This document shows positions 1 through 6,584 of a DNA stretch of 7,084 nt, in pieces. A program made the translations under genes and the position numbers. The DNA is from Chloroflexota bacterium (GTDB taxonomy: Bacteria; Chloroflexota; Dehalococcoidia; Lucifugimonadales; JACPCL1). The stretch covers positions 1 to 7,084 of the forward strand of contig JACQUI010000297.1 in NCBI GenBank assembly GCA_016210395.1, written 5' to 3'. The notes beneath the pieces are model-generated. The model saw nothing but the letters and a program-made list of their open reading frames with translations. It searched no databases and was not told the origin of the DNA. Each line of letters starts with the position of its first letter. Position 1 is the first letter of the stretch.

Positions 1-168
1 AACTCGTTTTTGGTCTGCCAAAATACACACCCTGGGCACACACGAAAGGGCCGGAAAGGGACACACCAAAAGCCCCGCGGGAGAGGGCCTGTAGAGGGAC
101 GGCGCGGAGGTGAAGGCGAAGCGATAAAAAAGGAGGGAACCGCAAAGGCGGGAGGGGTCTTTCACAAA

Positions 169-185
169 GGCCGCGCGCAGCGGCC
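169..185. repeat. GC hairpin
   Basis: GGCCGC and GCGGCC form a perfect 6-bp stem around GCGCA. No T-run follows on either strand, so it does not look like a standard intrinsic terminator. Confidence 0.35.
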
Positions 186-200
186 GGCGCCCCAGAGTGG

Positions 201-262
201 CCAGGCTCACCCCAGGCGCGGGCGGCCCGCGCCCACCCGTGCTACCGACTGCTATGAGCTGG
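201..262. repeat. Nested hairpin
   Basis: Outer arms CCAG-G-CTCA (201-209) and TGAGCTGG (255-262) pair perfectly with one bulged G. Inside them GGCGCGGG (215-222) and CCCGCGCC (226-233) form a perfect 8-bp stem with a 3-base loop. The bulged base recalls attC arms, but the flanking AAC/GTT pair is missing on one side, so this is not called an attC. Confidence 0.45.
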
Positions 263-366
263 GCAGTTAGAGCCGGCTACGGAGCGCGGCACCAGTGCGC
301 GCACAGCCTCATAGAAAGCACGGCCTTGCCTCGCACTGCAATAGCAGGGGCTGGAAGGATGGTTCA

Positions 367-386
367 GGGGATCACCGCAGATCCCC
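367..386. repeat. Inverted repeat
   Basis: GGGGATC (367-373) and GATCCCC (380-386) are a perfect 7-bp inverted repeat with a 6-base loop. No T-run follows. No role can be assigned. Confidence 0.4.
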
Positions 387-427
387 CGGCACGGGAACGG
401 CCCAGGTTGGCAGGCCTGAAAGGGATG

Positions 428-441
428 CCGGCCTGGGCCGG
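428..441. repeat. Short palindrome
   Basis: CCGGCC-TG-GGCCGG is a near-continuous palindrome about 35 bases beyond the attC end. No function is assignable; it adds to the clustering of inverted repeats in this stretch. Confidence 0.3.
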
Positions 442-476
442 TTCGGTGCCAGGGGGTGCCTCGCGCGGATTGGAAA

Positions 477-564
477 GTGCAACGCTACGCTTCAGGCGCG
501 GCGGGCAGCGGGAGCGAGGCACGAGCGGACGCTGTACGCCGTCGCCTGCAAGCGATTGTTAGGC
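477..564 (-). other. attC recombination site (88 bp)
   Basis: On the minus strand the site runs from GCCTAAC (564-558) to GTTGCAC (483-477). The arms fold in register: AAC with GTT; three- and four-base spacers (AAT, TAGC); CGCTT with AAGCG; a single extra base in the 5' arm (GC against one C); AGGCG (plus 494-498) with CGCCT (543-547); CGGCG (499-503) with CGCCG (537-541); CAGCG (506-510) with CGCTG (530-534); and a 19-base loop. Conserved end triplets, spacers, an extrahelical base in the 5' arm and a variable terminal structure are the hallmarks of attC sites recognised by integron integrases. The final RRRY is GCAC rather than a perfect match, as it belongs to the following sequence. Confidence 0.85.
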
Positions 565-586
565 GCGGACTCGGCCAGTGGGGCAT

Positions 587-609
587 GGGGTTAATCTGAG
601 TCCGACCCC
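587..609. repeat. REP-like palindrome remnant
   Basis: GGGGTTAATCTGAGTCCGACCCC has a GGGGT/ACCCC stem and resembles, from memory, the GGGGTCAGAGT-type palindromes that occur scattered in many proteobacterial genomes beside REP-associated tyrosine transposases. It lies between the protease gene stop and the attC, so inside the cassette. The inner arms pair poorly, so at best it is a partial copy. Confidence 0.3.
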
Positions 610-620
610 GGTTTTGCTTC

Positions 621-3600
621 TCAAAAGTGCATGACCTGAAACCTCGGGGCGCCCGCAACTTCCTCGAACTTCTGGGCAAAACTGCTGAAACGCTCGTCGT
701 AGCTGCGCCCGCCGTTCGGATCGTTGATTTTTAGGAACGTCCCGTCGTGTGTACCATCCCCGTATATGCCGATCACGACGCGCGCGTGGATGGCCCAGTT
801 CGGTCCCGGTTGTTCGTCCGTGATCACGACGATGGGGCCGTAATCCTCGAGGAGCGCCTTAACCCCCTCCACGGTATACGATTGCGGGGCTTCGACCGTC
901 ATCCCGCAGTCTGCAGCATACTGCTGGTGCTGAGCTGCTGGTAGGCCGCTTCCGGCGTCGAAGAGGGCTCGCCAGTTCGCGCCGGCGATGTCCATGGCCG
1001 CCTGAATGGTGTAGGACACCTGGTCCCGCCAAGAAAGCATCATGGTCCCCACAGCCGCCCAGCACGTCATTCCAGTAGGCTGGGCTACGAGCGGCACGTC
1101 GTCCGGGACGCTGTATGTAAAAGACGCCCCGGCGTCGGTCATCTCGACCGACTCCATCCCGCGTTTCACGGCGATGGAACCCCCGCCACCCGCGGCGCGC
1201 TGCAGAATCTGCTGCACTGGCTGTTCGGCGGTCAGACGCTCCGGTTCGCGCGCATGCATGTCCCCGAGCGTCTGCTTCGCCTGTTCCGTGGCCTCCTTGT
1301 CGTCGATGAGATTGCCGGCCTTGGCGCGCTCTATGTTTGCCAGCTTCTGCGGCGCCTGCTGGGTCGCGCCTTCGGCGCGGCGCACCTCCACGGCCTTGCT
1401 GCCGAAGTCGCTCGCGAGGGTGGCGGCCTGCTGCATCGCCGCCGCGGCGTTTGCCTGCGTCTGCGCCAGTCCCGCCATGTCGCGGAACGCGTTGGCGGTC
1501 GTCACGGCCCGCAGCAGGTCGGCGAAGCCGGCCGGGGCCGGGGCCTCCGGGACGGCCGGCATGTTTATCAGCGTCGGCCCCATCGGCGCCGGTGTCACGC
1601 CCGGCGGTTCCGCCCGGCGTGTACGCAGCCCCTCGACACCGATCGTCTCGAGCTCTGGTTCCCGATCCGACAGGACCCAGTCGGTGGTGCCGAAGTGTTC
1701 CTCGCACGCCTGGCACGGGTCCTTGAGCGCCTGGGCGTAGAGGCCGGACGTCGGCAGGGAGACACGCAGGGGTTCCGAGACCAGGTCGGAAGGCCGGTAG
1801 TAGTCGAAGAGATCCTCGGGGCTCTTGTGGGCGTCGGTGCCGATGAAGGCGCCGGCCGCGACCCGGAAGACGAGGGCGTTGCCGAGGATCGCCATCGGTG
1901 CGCGTTCCACCACACTCGCGATGCTGCGGCCGTCGCCCCCGGGGACGAAGAAGCCATCGAGCAGCATGTACAGCTTGTCGCGATCGAGGTGCCACCAGAT
2001 GGTCTTGTGGTAGTACTCGACGTGTTCGTTCAGGTGGTTCACGAGGCGCTCGGCGCCGGCCCGGATGACCGTGCGCAGGTCCTGCCGCTCGAAGGCGTCC
2101 GTCTGGAGGAACTTCGACGCGCCCAGAGTGTCGGGTGCGCCGGTCGCGGGGTCCACCAGATCGTCCAGCACGCTGGCGGACGCCGCCTGGTGCTGGAACA
2201 TCGCCGTGTGATAGTTCACCGTCACGCGCTGCAGATTGGCCACCGAGCCTGACGGCAGCGCCTGGGTCGCCATCACGTGGAGTTGCTGGAGTTGGTTCCT
2301 GGTGAGCAGGGTGCCGGGGGCGAGTGAGAAGTCCACCCGCACCACCCCGTTGGGCCGGTACTTGGTTGCCAGGGCGAAATCCATGCCGGCCAACGGTATC
2401 CCTCCCGCCTGGATCGTGAGCGTGTTGACCCACTGGCTGGCAATCTGCGGGGCCATCTCCTGCTGGAAGACCCGCTCGCGCTCCGCCTCCACACGGGCGC
2501 GCAGCCGCGCGAACGCGGTGAGAGGCGACATCCCCAGGAACCGCGTCAGCGGCAGCCAGTTCTGCTCGACGAAGGCGTCCGCGGCGTCGTTGCGGGGCCG
2601 CTCGATGCTCAGCTGGAGGAATAGCGAACCGGAGACGTACGTGATCGGGTGGGTCGCCCGCGGGCCAGCCGGAATGGACGACGAGGCGAAGTCGTCCATT
2701 ATGTCTTCTAAATACCTCATGACCCATAGCATGTCGCGATCGATGAGACGGGCCCGGATCTCGTCGCGCCACCTCAGGGCCCGCTCCACGGTGAAAGGAC
2801 GGATGGCGAACGGGACGAAGACACACTCCCGGACGCCGACCAGCTCCGTATCAATGCGCAGGTGGCGCAGGATCTCGTGGTAAACAATGGTCAGCGCGTG
2901 GCAGTAGTTCGGGTTGCGGATGATCTCCGAGACGCCGATGGCCGTCTCCTCCTGGGTGGTTTCCTGCACGACCGTACTCTCGAGCTGCCGCAGCGAGTCG
3001 CCGAACTGGCGCACCGCGTCGCGCAACGACTGTTCTTCCTGCGCGGTTGCCGTGCGGCCGCCTTTCTGCCAGCTATCGGCGGACGCACGGCCGTGGGCCG
3101 CGCCTCCGCCGATCACCACGGGGCCCAGGGCGAAGCCGATGCCTCCGGCGGCACCGGTCTGCGACGAGTTGGAACCGCCCTTGCTCCATTCGTTGAGCTG
3201 GGAGGAAACGACGTCGGTGTAGTCGCGGTCCCGGGCCGTGGTCTGCTCCAGCTCATCGCGCTGGGTGGTGCGCTCCGTGCGCGAGGTGGCCTCGCGGCGC
3301 GACCAGTCCACCATCGTGATGCGCTTGACCTGCCTAGGGGCGAGTGTCAGGGAGTGCGCCACGTTGCCCAGCGAGTAGCCGTTCGAACGCCACCGCACCC
3401 GGAACTCGAGGATATGCCCGCGGGCGACCGAGGTGGCCTGGTAGATGCTGGCGTCACCTTCCCATTCTGCCGGGTGTGCAGCATCCATGGTCTGACGCCC
3501 CCGGCTCCGCTGGCGGACCCAGCGAAGCCGCTCGCCGAGCCGTGTGCGGAGCGCCGCAAGGTTCGCTGGAGCCGCCGCCGCGGGCTGGCCTACCAGAACG

Positions 3601-4646
3601 CGTGCCGCGTTGTCGAGACGGGCGAAGAAACCCGGGCGTGCCGCTAAGGCGCGCACCGAGGGCAGTTCGGCAACGCGGGGCGGATCGATGAACATCGGCG
3701 GCTGCACGGTCACCGACGGCTCGCCACCGATCTCGGGCTGCTCGACGCGGAGGATCGAATGGATGGTGCGCTCGGACAAAATGCGGTACCGGTTCTGGAA
3801 CGGCTGGCAGCTCGTTCCTGGATCGTCGCCGAAAAGATCGGCGTTCCGGAGCAATTCGGCCTCCGAGACGTCCTGGGGAAGTATCTTCTTGCCATCCGCC
3901 CCGGCACCTCCGCCTTGGGCCGGGGCTAGGGTAATGACCACCTCGGCCCTTTCGTCCGCGATGATGTCTTCCTGGAGACCGATCCAGGGCTCGGCGCCGG
4001 TTAGGACCCAGACCCATCCAGTTTCGGTGCCCTTCGCGGGAAGCTGGAAGTCGAACCCTCCGTCCAAGCCCAGCTTGACCCAGTGGAGCTGCACAACGCC
4101 CAGAGCGCCGAGAAGGGCGACGTCCGCCGCATCGAGTTTCTTGGGCAACACGTCCTTGAGTGCCGTCTTGAGGGTCGCGAGCTCGGGCCCAGGGCACAGA
4201 CCGACAAGGAGGCGGCGCCGCGCGAAATCCATGTCGCTGTTGTCGAGCACCACGAATTGACCGGAGCGCACGGCGTACGCAGCCGGCGCTGGCGCCTTCG
4301 CGACGCTGTCGCGCATCGTTTTGACCTCGGCAGTGATGAACGCTACCTCGCCCGCAAACCCGCCGTCCTGCGCGGCGACCGCAACGTCGCGGGTTGGCAG
4401 CAGAATGTCACCACTGGCGCTGCGCACAGCCGCTCGGACCGTCCTTGGACCATCATAATCGTCCACGGTCAGGGAGCCCATCGCCGTGTTGGAAAGCTGG
4501 ATCTCCCGCTGCGTCGCATAGACCGTGGACGTCTCGCCGTCACTCACGGTACGCGTGTAATCCACAATGGCGACGACGCTCAGCGGCAACGGCGCCGCGA
4601 CGTCGGCTGGGTCGGCAGCGCGGAATGTCACTGTGAGCATTGGCAT
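621..4646 (-). CDS. Large multidomain protein with C-terminal papain-like cysteine protease domain
   Basis: The 1341-residue protein has no signal peptide. From the N-terminus: a beta-rich region (1-110); a less defined region to about 440; an Arg/Glu-rich helix (about 448-485); a glycine-rich patch near 496-516 (GGIGFALGPVVIGGGA); a helical, Gln/Glu-rich stretch (about 530-575); a long central region with YYHKTIWWHL near 876; a CQAC pair (Cys978, Cys981); a Pro-rich linker; an Ala/Gln-rich helical stretch (about 1038-1130); and a terminal domain from about 1180. The last shows TCWAA with Cys1195, HARVVIGI with His1287 and INDPNGG with Asn1308/Asp1309, the order and surroundings of a papain-like peptidase of the AvrRpt2 (C70) or C39-like type, apparently complete. 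I cannot name the family of the N-terminal 1100 residues. A toxin-like effector or a sensor-protease is possible; no immunity gene follows, only an attC. GC content is high, above the neighbouring HEPN gene. The protease call is strong; biological role and substrate are unknown. Confidence 0.85.
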   Translation of the reverse strand: MPMLTVTFRAADPADVAAPLPLSVVAIVDYTRTVSDGETSTVYATQREIQLSNTAMGSLTVDDYDGPRTVRAAVRSASGDILLPTRDVAVAAQDGGFAGEVAFITAEVKTMRDSVAKAPAPAAYAVRSGQFVVLDNSDMDFARRRLLVGLCPGPELATLKTALKDVLPKKLDAADVALLGALGVVQLHWVKLGLDGGFDFQLPAKGTETGWVWVLTGAEPWIGLQEDIIADERAEVVITLAPAQGGGAGADGKKILPQDVSEAELLRNADLFGDDPGTSCQPFQNRYRILSERTIHSILRVEQPEIGGEPSVTVQPPMFIDPPRVAELPSVRALAARPGFFARLDNAARVLVGQPAAAAPANLAALRTRLGERLRWVRQRSRGRQTMDAAHPAEWEGDASIYQATSVARGHILEFRVRWRSNGYSLGNVAHSLTLAPRQVKRITMVDWSRREATSRTERTTQRDELEQTTARDRDYTDVVSSQLNEWSKGGSNSSQTGAAGGIGFALGPVVIGGGAAHGRASADSWQKGGRTATAQEEQSLRDAVRQFGDSLRQLESTVVQETTQEETAIGVSEIIRNPNYCHALTIVYHEILRHLRIDTELVGVRECVFVPFAIRPFTVERALRWRDEIRARLIDRDMLWVMRYLEDIMDDFASSSIPAGPRATHPITYVSGSLFLQLSIERPRNDAADAFVEQNWLPLTRFLGMSPLTAFARLRARVEAERERVFQQEMAPQIASQWVNTLTIQAGGIPLAGMDFALATKYRPNGVVRVDFSLAPGTLLTRNQLQQLHVMATQALPSGSVANLQRVTVNYHTAMFQHQAASASVLDDLVDPATGAPDTLGASKFLQTDAFERQDLRTVIRAGAERLVNHLNEHVEYYHKTIWWHLDRDKLYMLLDGFFVPGGDGRSIASVVERAPMAILGNALVFRVAAGAFIGTDAHKSPEDLFDYYRPSDLVSEPLRVSLPTSGLYAQALKDPCQACEEHFGTTDWVLSDREPELETIGVEGLRTRRAEPPGVTPAPMGPTLINMPAVPEAPAPAGFADLLRAVTTANAFRDMAGLAQTQANAAAAMQQAATLASDFGSKAVEVRRAEGATQQAPQKLANIERAKAGNLIDDKEATEQAKQTLGDMHAREPERLTAEQPVQQILQRAAGGGGSIAVKRGMESVEMTDAGASFTYSVPDDVPLVAQPTGMTCWAAVGTMMLSWRDQVSYTIQAAMDIAGANWRALFDAGSGLPAAQHQQYAADCGMTVEAPQSYTVEGVKALLEDYGPIVVITDEQPGPNWAIHARVVIGIYGDGTHDGTFLKINDPNGGRSYDERFSSFAQKFEEVAGAPRFQVMHF

Positions 4647-4650
4647 ATGT

Positions 4651-4655
4651 CCTCC
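4651..4655 (-). promoter_or_regulatory. Ribosome binding site of the large protease-domain gene
   Basis: GGAGG is followed by ACAT and then ATG at 4646. Spacing is 4 bases to the first ATG and 10 bases to the second (4640, Met3), so translation could begin at either. No promoter is visible between the cassette start and the gene, so it probably relies on an upstream promoter, as most cassette genes do. Confidence 0.6.
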
Positions 4656-4674
4656 AGTCGGGTTGTTGTGTGCA

Positions 4675-4744
4675 GCCTAACACAGGGATAACCTGCGGGC
4701 GGATTCACCGCTAGCCACGAACCGCCGATCAAGCCCGGTTGCTC
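4675..4744 (-). other. Cassette junction; possible degenerate attC
   Basis: The minus strand reads GAGCAAC (4744-4738, overlapping the HEPN stop codon) to GTTAGGC (4681-4675). AAC and GTT at the ends can pair, and GGCGGTTC pairs with GAATCCGCC around one extra base. Position, polarity and overlap with the preceding stop fit an attC of 70 bases. However, the middle arms (GGGCTTGATC against GCAGGTTATCCC) pair poorly, and the extra base lies in the opposite arm to that of the good attC at 477-564. The GTTAGGC end is the well-supported part, because it matches the downstream attC box. This may be a decayed attC or a secondary integration site. Confidence 0.45.
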
Positions 4745-6218
4745 AATTCATCGCCTCGGAATGGCTTCTGATGTCGAGCTTTGCCGACTCAATCAACTCA
4801 AACCGAAGGGTGTCAAGGCGCGCCTGAGCCACTGCTACCTTTGTGGAATCCGCACTGTCAGCACTCGCACCAAACATGCTTATCGTATGGACGTTCTCCT
4901 TGTACTCACTTCTCCACCTTGACGTAACGCTCTCATCCTTGAGACCAAGGCCCTCAAGAACAAGAGTCGGGACTACGAACTGGGAGGACTCCTCGTAGAC
5001 TCTGCGTTTGGAGTCGAGCGCGCGGAGTATGTGTGCTTGCGAGTCATTCTCACGTTCTTGTTGGGCCGCATTGCGCGCCAGACGGAACTCCCACACCATA
5101 TCGCTCGCTGTGAACTGCCCTCTGTCCGCTGCCTGGATCAGGCGGTCATAGGTGTCCACGATCTTTGCGAGTCGCCATTGGTCAAGTGCGATCTGTCCTG
5201 CATACCATGCGCCGAGTAGAGCACCAACAGCGGCTGAGAGAAAGGGCAGTAGCACTTGTCTCCAGCTTCGGCCACTGCTGCTGGCCTGTTCGCCGGCGTC
5301 TCCGTCGGCGTCCGCCTGCTGAGGCGGTGAGGACCGGTCGGATGGACTACCCCCATAGCCAGAGCGTTTTAACCGGTCGACCTCAATGGCGGTACCAAGC
5401 TCTGGCCTGCTGAGAACTAGCTTGAGAAGTAGCCGGGTGTAGCTGTCAGCATTCTGCGCGAGCGATAGACCCTTCTCACTTGTCCAGTTAGGCCCATCAT
5501 TGGAGGAGTGGACCAGTTGGCATCTGGCATCGTAGATGTCCTTCAGGTCACTGGCGTATCCATTGGCGGCATCTTGCCTTGGGGCAGCCATCTGGAGAAG
5601 GAATGCCCCGCGGTCCACAAACTTGTACCTGATATTCGACTGTTCCTTGGTGTCATTGACGAGCAGGTTTTCCAGGGCGATAGCATTACGGAGAAATCGG
5701 TCGTCTGCATACGGCTCGTGATAGCCGCGGAAGAACAGGTTGAATGCCCTATTCTCTTTTACCTCGTTGTCCCAATTCACCTCAATGAAGCCAGCGAAAC
5801 CCCCCGCCTCGTCCGCCGTGATCTGATACCACGAAGTGATCCCTGGGTGATCCCATCCCTTGAAGAAGTAGACTGAGGTTCCGCGCAAGGCTTGAGCGGC
5901 ACTCTCCTTCGGATCCTCCAACCAGTTGTCATCGTCATGAAGAGCGAAGTTGTAGTAGACGTTGCCTGGCTTGTAGACGCGCAGCAATAGCAGCGCTCGC
6001 TCTATCCATGCCCTGGCCTCGTCGTAGGTGTGATCTCCAGGCCGAGAGATCACCAGGCAGTGTGGGAAGTCGGCGGGATCGCGGATGAACAGCGCTTGCC
6101 TTGCCCCATCAATGACGTTGCGGACGTGAACTGGCGTCCTGATTACCCGGAACCACTCGCCCACGGCCAAGTCTGGACACTGTAGGTTTCCGAGTGGAGC
6201 GATGACTTGAGTGCTCAT
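4743..6218 (-). CDS. Apea-like HEPN-domain protein with a membrane helix; candidate antiviral/abortive-infection RNase
   Basis: The 491-residue protein has an N-terminal alpha/beta region (about 1-165), then a segment matching the Apea-like HEPN pattern (about 170-275): ALENLLV, an RYKFVDRGAFLL helix, and IYDARCQLVHSS. Arg232 and His237 form the Rx4H motif that makes up the RNase site of active HEPN domains. A low-complexity Ser/Pro/Asp/Gly linker (about 285-318) leads to one clear membrane helix (about 321-345, LLPFLSAAVGALLGAWYAG) and a charged helical C-terminal region of about 145 residues. There is no signal peptide. HEPN proteins commonly act as toxins or phage-triggered RNases that cut tRNA or mRNA; this role is inferred by family, and the membrane anchor is unusual. 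The start is fixed within narrow limits because an in-frame TAG lies two codons upstream; the ribosome site is weak (AGGG immediately before ATG). The gene is less GC-rich than the protease gene downstream, suggesting separate origin. HEPN assignment is confident; the trigger and target are unknown. Confidence 0.8.
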   Translation of the reverse strand: MSTQVIAPLGNLQCPDLAVGEWFRVIRTPVHVRNVIDGARQALFIRDPADFPHCLVISRPGDHTYDEARAWIERALLLLRVYKPGNVYYNFALHDDDNWLEDPKESAAQALRGTSVYFFKGWDHPGITSWYQITADEAGGFAGFIEVNWDNEVKENRAFNLFFRGYHEPYADDRFLRNAIALENLLVNDTKEQSNIRYKFVDRGAFLLQMAAPRQDAANGYASDLKDIYDARCQLVHSSNDGPNWTSEKGLSLAQNADSYTRLLLKLVLSRPELGTAIEVDRLKRSGYGGSPSDRSSPPQQADADGDAGEQASSSGRSWRQVLLPFLSAAVGALLGAWYAGQIALDQWRLAKIVDTYDRLIQAADRGQFTASDMVWEFRLARNAAQQERENDSQAHILRALDSKRRVYEESSQFVVPTLVLEGLGLKDESVTSRWRSEYKENVHTISMFGASADSADSTKVAVAQARLDTLRFELIESAKLDIRSHSEAMN

Positions 6219-6330
6219 TCCCTATTTCTCACATAACTATTGAGTGAACCGCGAAATCGCCACGTATACTGAACACCGGAACAGATGATGGGTTTTCCTC
6301 AAGGAGAAAGCCGCATTTGTGACGTTGCGC

Positions 6331-6361
6331 AGTATAGCACTTTCCAATCAATCCCGAACAA
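6331..6361 (-). promoter_or_regulatory. Weak alternative promoter for the HEPN gene
   Basis: On the minus strand TTGTTC (6361-6356) and TATACT (6336-6331) are separated by 19 bases, which is longer than optimal. It lies about 110 bases before the HEPN start codon in a less GC-rich stretch. It is weaker than the candidate at 6515-6543 and may be chance. Confidence 0.2.
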
Positions 6362-6484
6362 AAACGAACCACAGGCCCGGAGAACCCCGCCCAACCCCGC
6401 AATTATGCGAATCTTTCCTTCGCGTTTCCGCCAGTTTTTGTCTGGTGCTCACCCACCTTCCCCGGCGAAGGCTTGGGACACGCG

Positions 6485-6512
6485 GCCTGGCGCAGGCGGC
6501 CTTTTCAAGGCC
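6485..6512. promoter_or_regulatory. Two adjacent inverted repeats at the predicted start point
   Basis: GGCCTT-TTC-AAGGCC (6498-6512) directly abuts the proposed -10 box and covers the expected start point. GCCTG-GCG-CAGGC (6485-6497) follows immediately. The first could be an operator for a repressor or the base of a hairpin at the 5' end of the transcript; the second would be a hairpin in the leader. Symmetry is perfect in both. The role is inferred from position only. Confidence 0.4.
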
Positions 6513-6514
6513 CT

Positions 6515-6543
6515 TGTATAATCCAAATTTTAGGGGAAGTCAA
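6515..6543 (-). promoter_or_regulatory. Sigma70-like promoter facing the HEPN gene
   Basis: On the minus strand TTGACT (6543-6538, 5 of 6 to the -35 consensus) is followed after exactly 17 bases by TATACA (6520-6515, 4 of 6 to the -10 consensus). Initiation would be expected near 6508, leaving a leader of about 290 bases before the HEPN start codon at 6218. This is the best promoter match I see in the window. The TATAAT on the plus strand at 6517-6522 overlaps it but has no -35 partner. Confidence 0.5.
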
Positions 6544-6584
6544 GAAGAATGAAATACGTTGCATCCAGGCCTCGAACGACTCCC

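Larger units (their letters stand above)
1..476. other. Gene-free, hairpin-rich stretch after the attC
   Basis: No frame on either strand has protein-like composition or a convincing ribosome site; plus-strand frames at 10-270, 197-562 and 295-594 are Arg/Gly/Pro-rich GC artefacts. If the array continues, this would be the beginning of a next cassette starting TTGCAC and lacking a gene in this window; no matching GTGCAA attC box is seen before the window ends. Alternatively it is the flank where the cassette inserted. It contains several perfect inverted repeats, listed separately, and a TTTTGG-TCTG-CCAAAA palindrome at 8-23. Confidence 0.5.
483..4680 (-). mobile_element. Integron gene cassette of about 4.2 kb carrying the protease-domain gene
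   Basis: Integron cassettes begin with TTRRRY and end in the attC just before that motif, cut after the G of GTTRRRY; the first bases of a cassette are complementary to the outer box of its own attC. Here the cassette start TTAGGC (4680-4675) is the exact complement of the GCCTAA in the attC box at 564-558. The single gene fills the cassette, with a short leader of 28 bases and its stop 56 bases before the attC. Known cassettes are mostly below 1.5 kb, so this would be an exceptionally long one. The last six bases of the attC (TTGCAC, 482-477) differ from TTAGGC, as expected when another sequence follows in an array. Confidence 0.7.
6219..6584. other. Gene-free stretch upstream of the HEPN gene
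   Basis: About 365 bases separate the zinc-ribbon stop from the HEPN start. No open frame here looks like protein. The stretch holds a sigma70-like promoter toward the HEPN gene, two adjacent inverted repeats, and a weaker second promoter candidate. The part from 6219 to 6380 is clearly less GC-rich than the rest of the window. I looked for a cassette boundary with an attC here and found none. Confidence 0.6.

Noticed and set aside
201..272. Second attC with box CTCTAAC (minus 272-266) and bulged arms
   Set aside because: No GTT partner follows the inner arm, the bulge is in the opposite arm, and the box does not match the expected GTGCAA of a following cassette.
10..594. Plus-strand frames at 10-270, 197-562 and 295-594
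   Set aside because: Their composition is Arg/Gly/Pro-rich, they overlap each other, no good ribosome site precedes them, and one runs through the attC.
859..2826. 655-residue minus-strand open frame
   Set aside because: It overlaps the protease gene in a shifted frame, and its product is an Arg/Gly/Pro-rich, low-complexity sequence typical of GC-rich shadows.
1254..3647. Long plus-strand open frames (1254-2252, 2236-2883, 2862-3647)
   Set aside because: They are antisense to a gene with a clear protease domain and ribosome site, have no recognisable motifs, and are expected from the high GC content.
6285..6552. Plus-strand frames of 77-78 residues before the zinc-ribbon gene
   Set aside because: They overlap each other and the minus-strand promoter candidate, and have no protein-like pattern.
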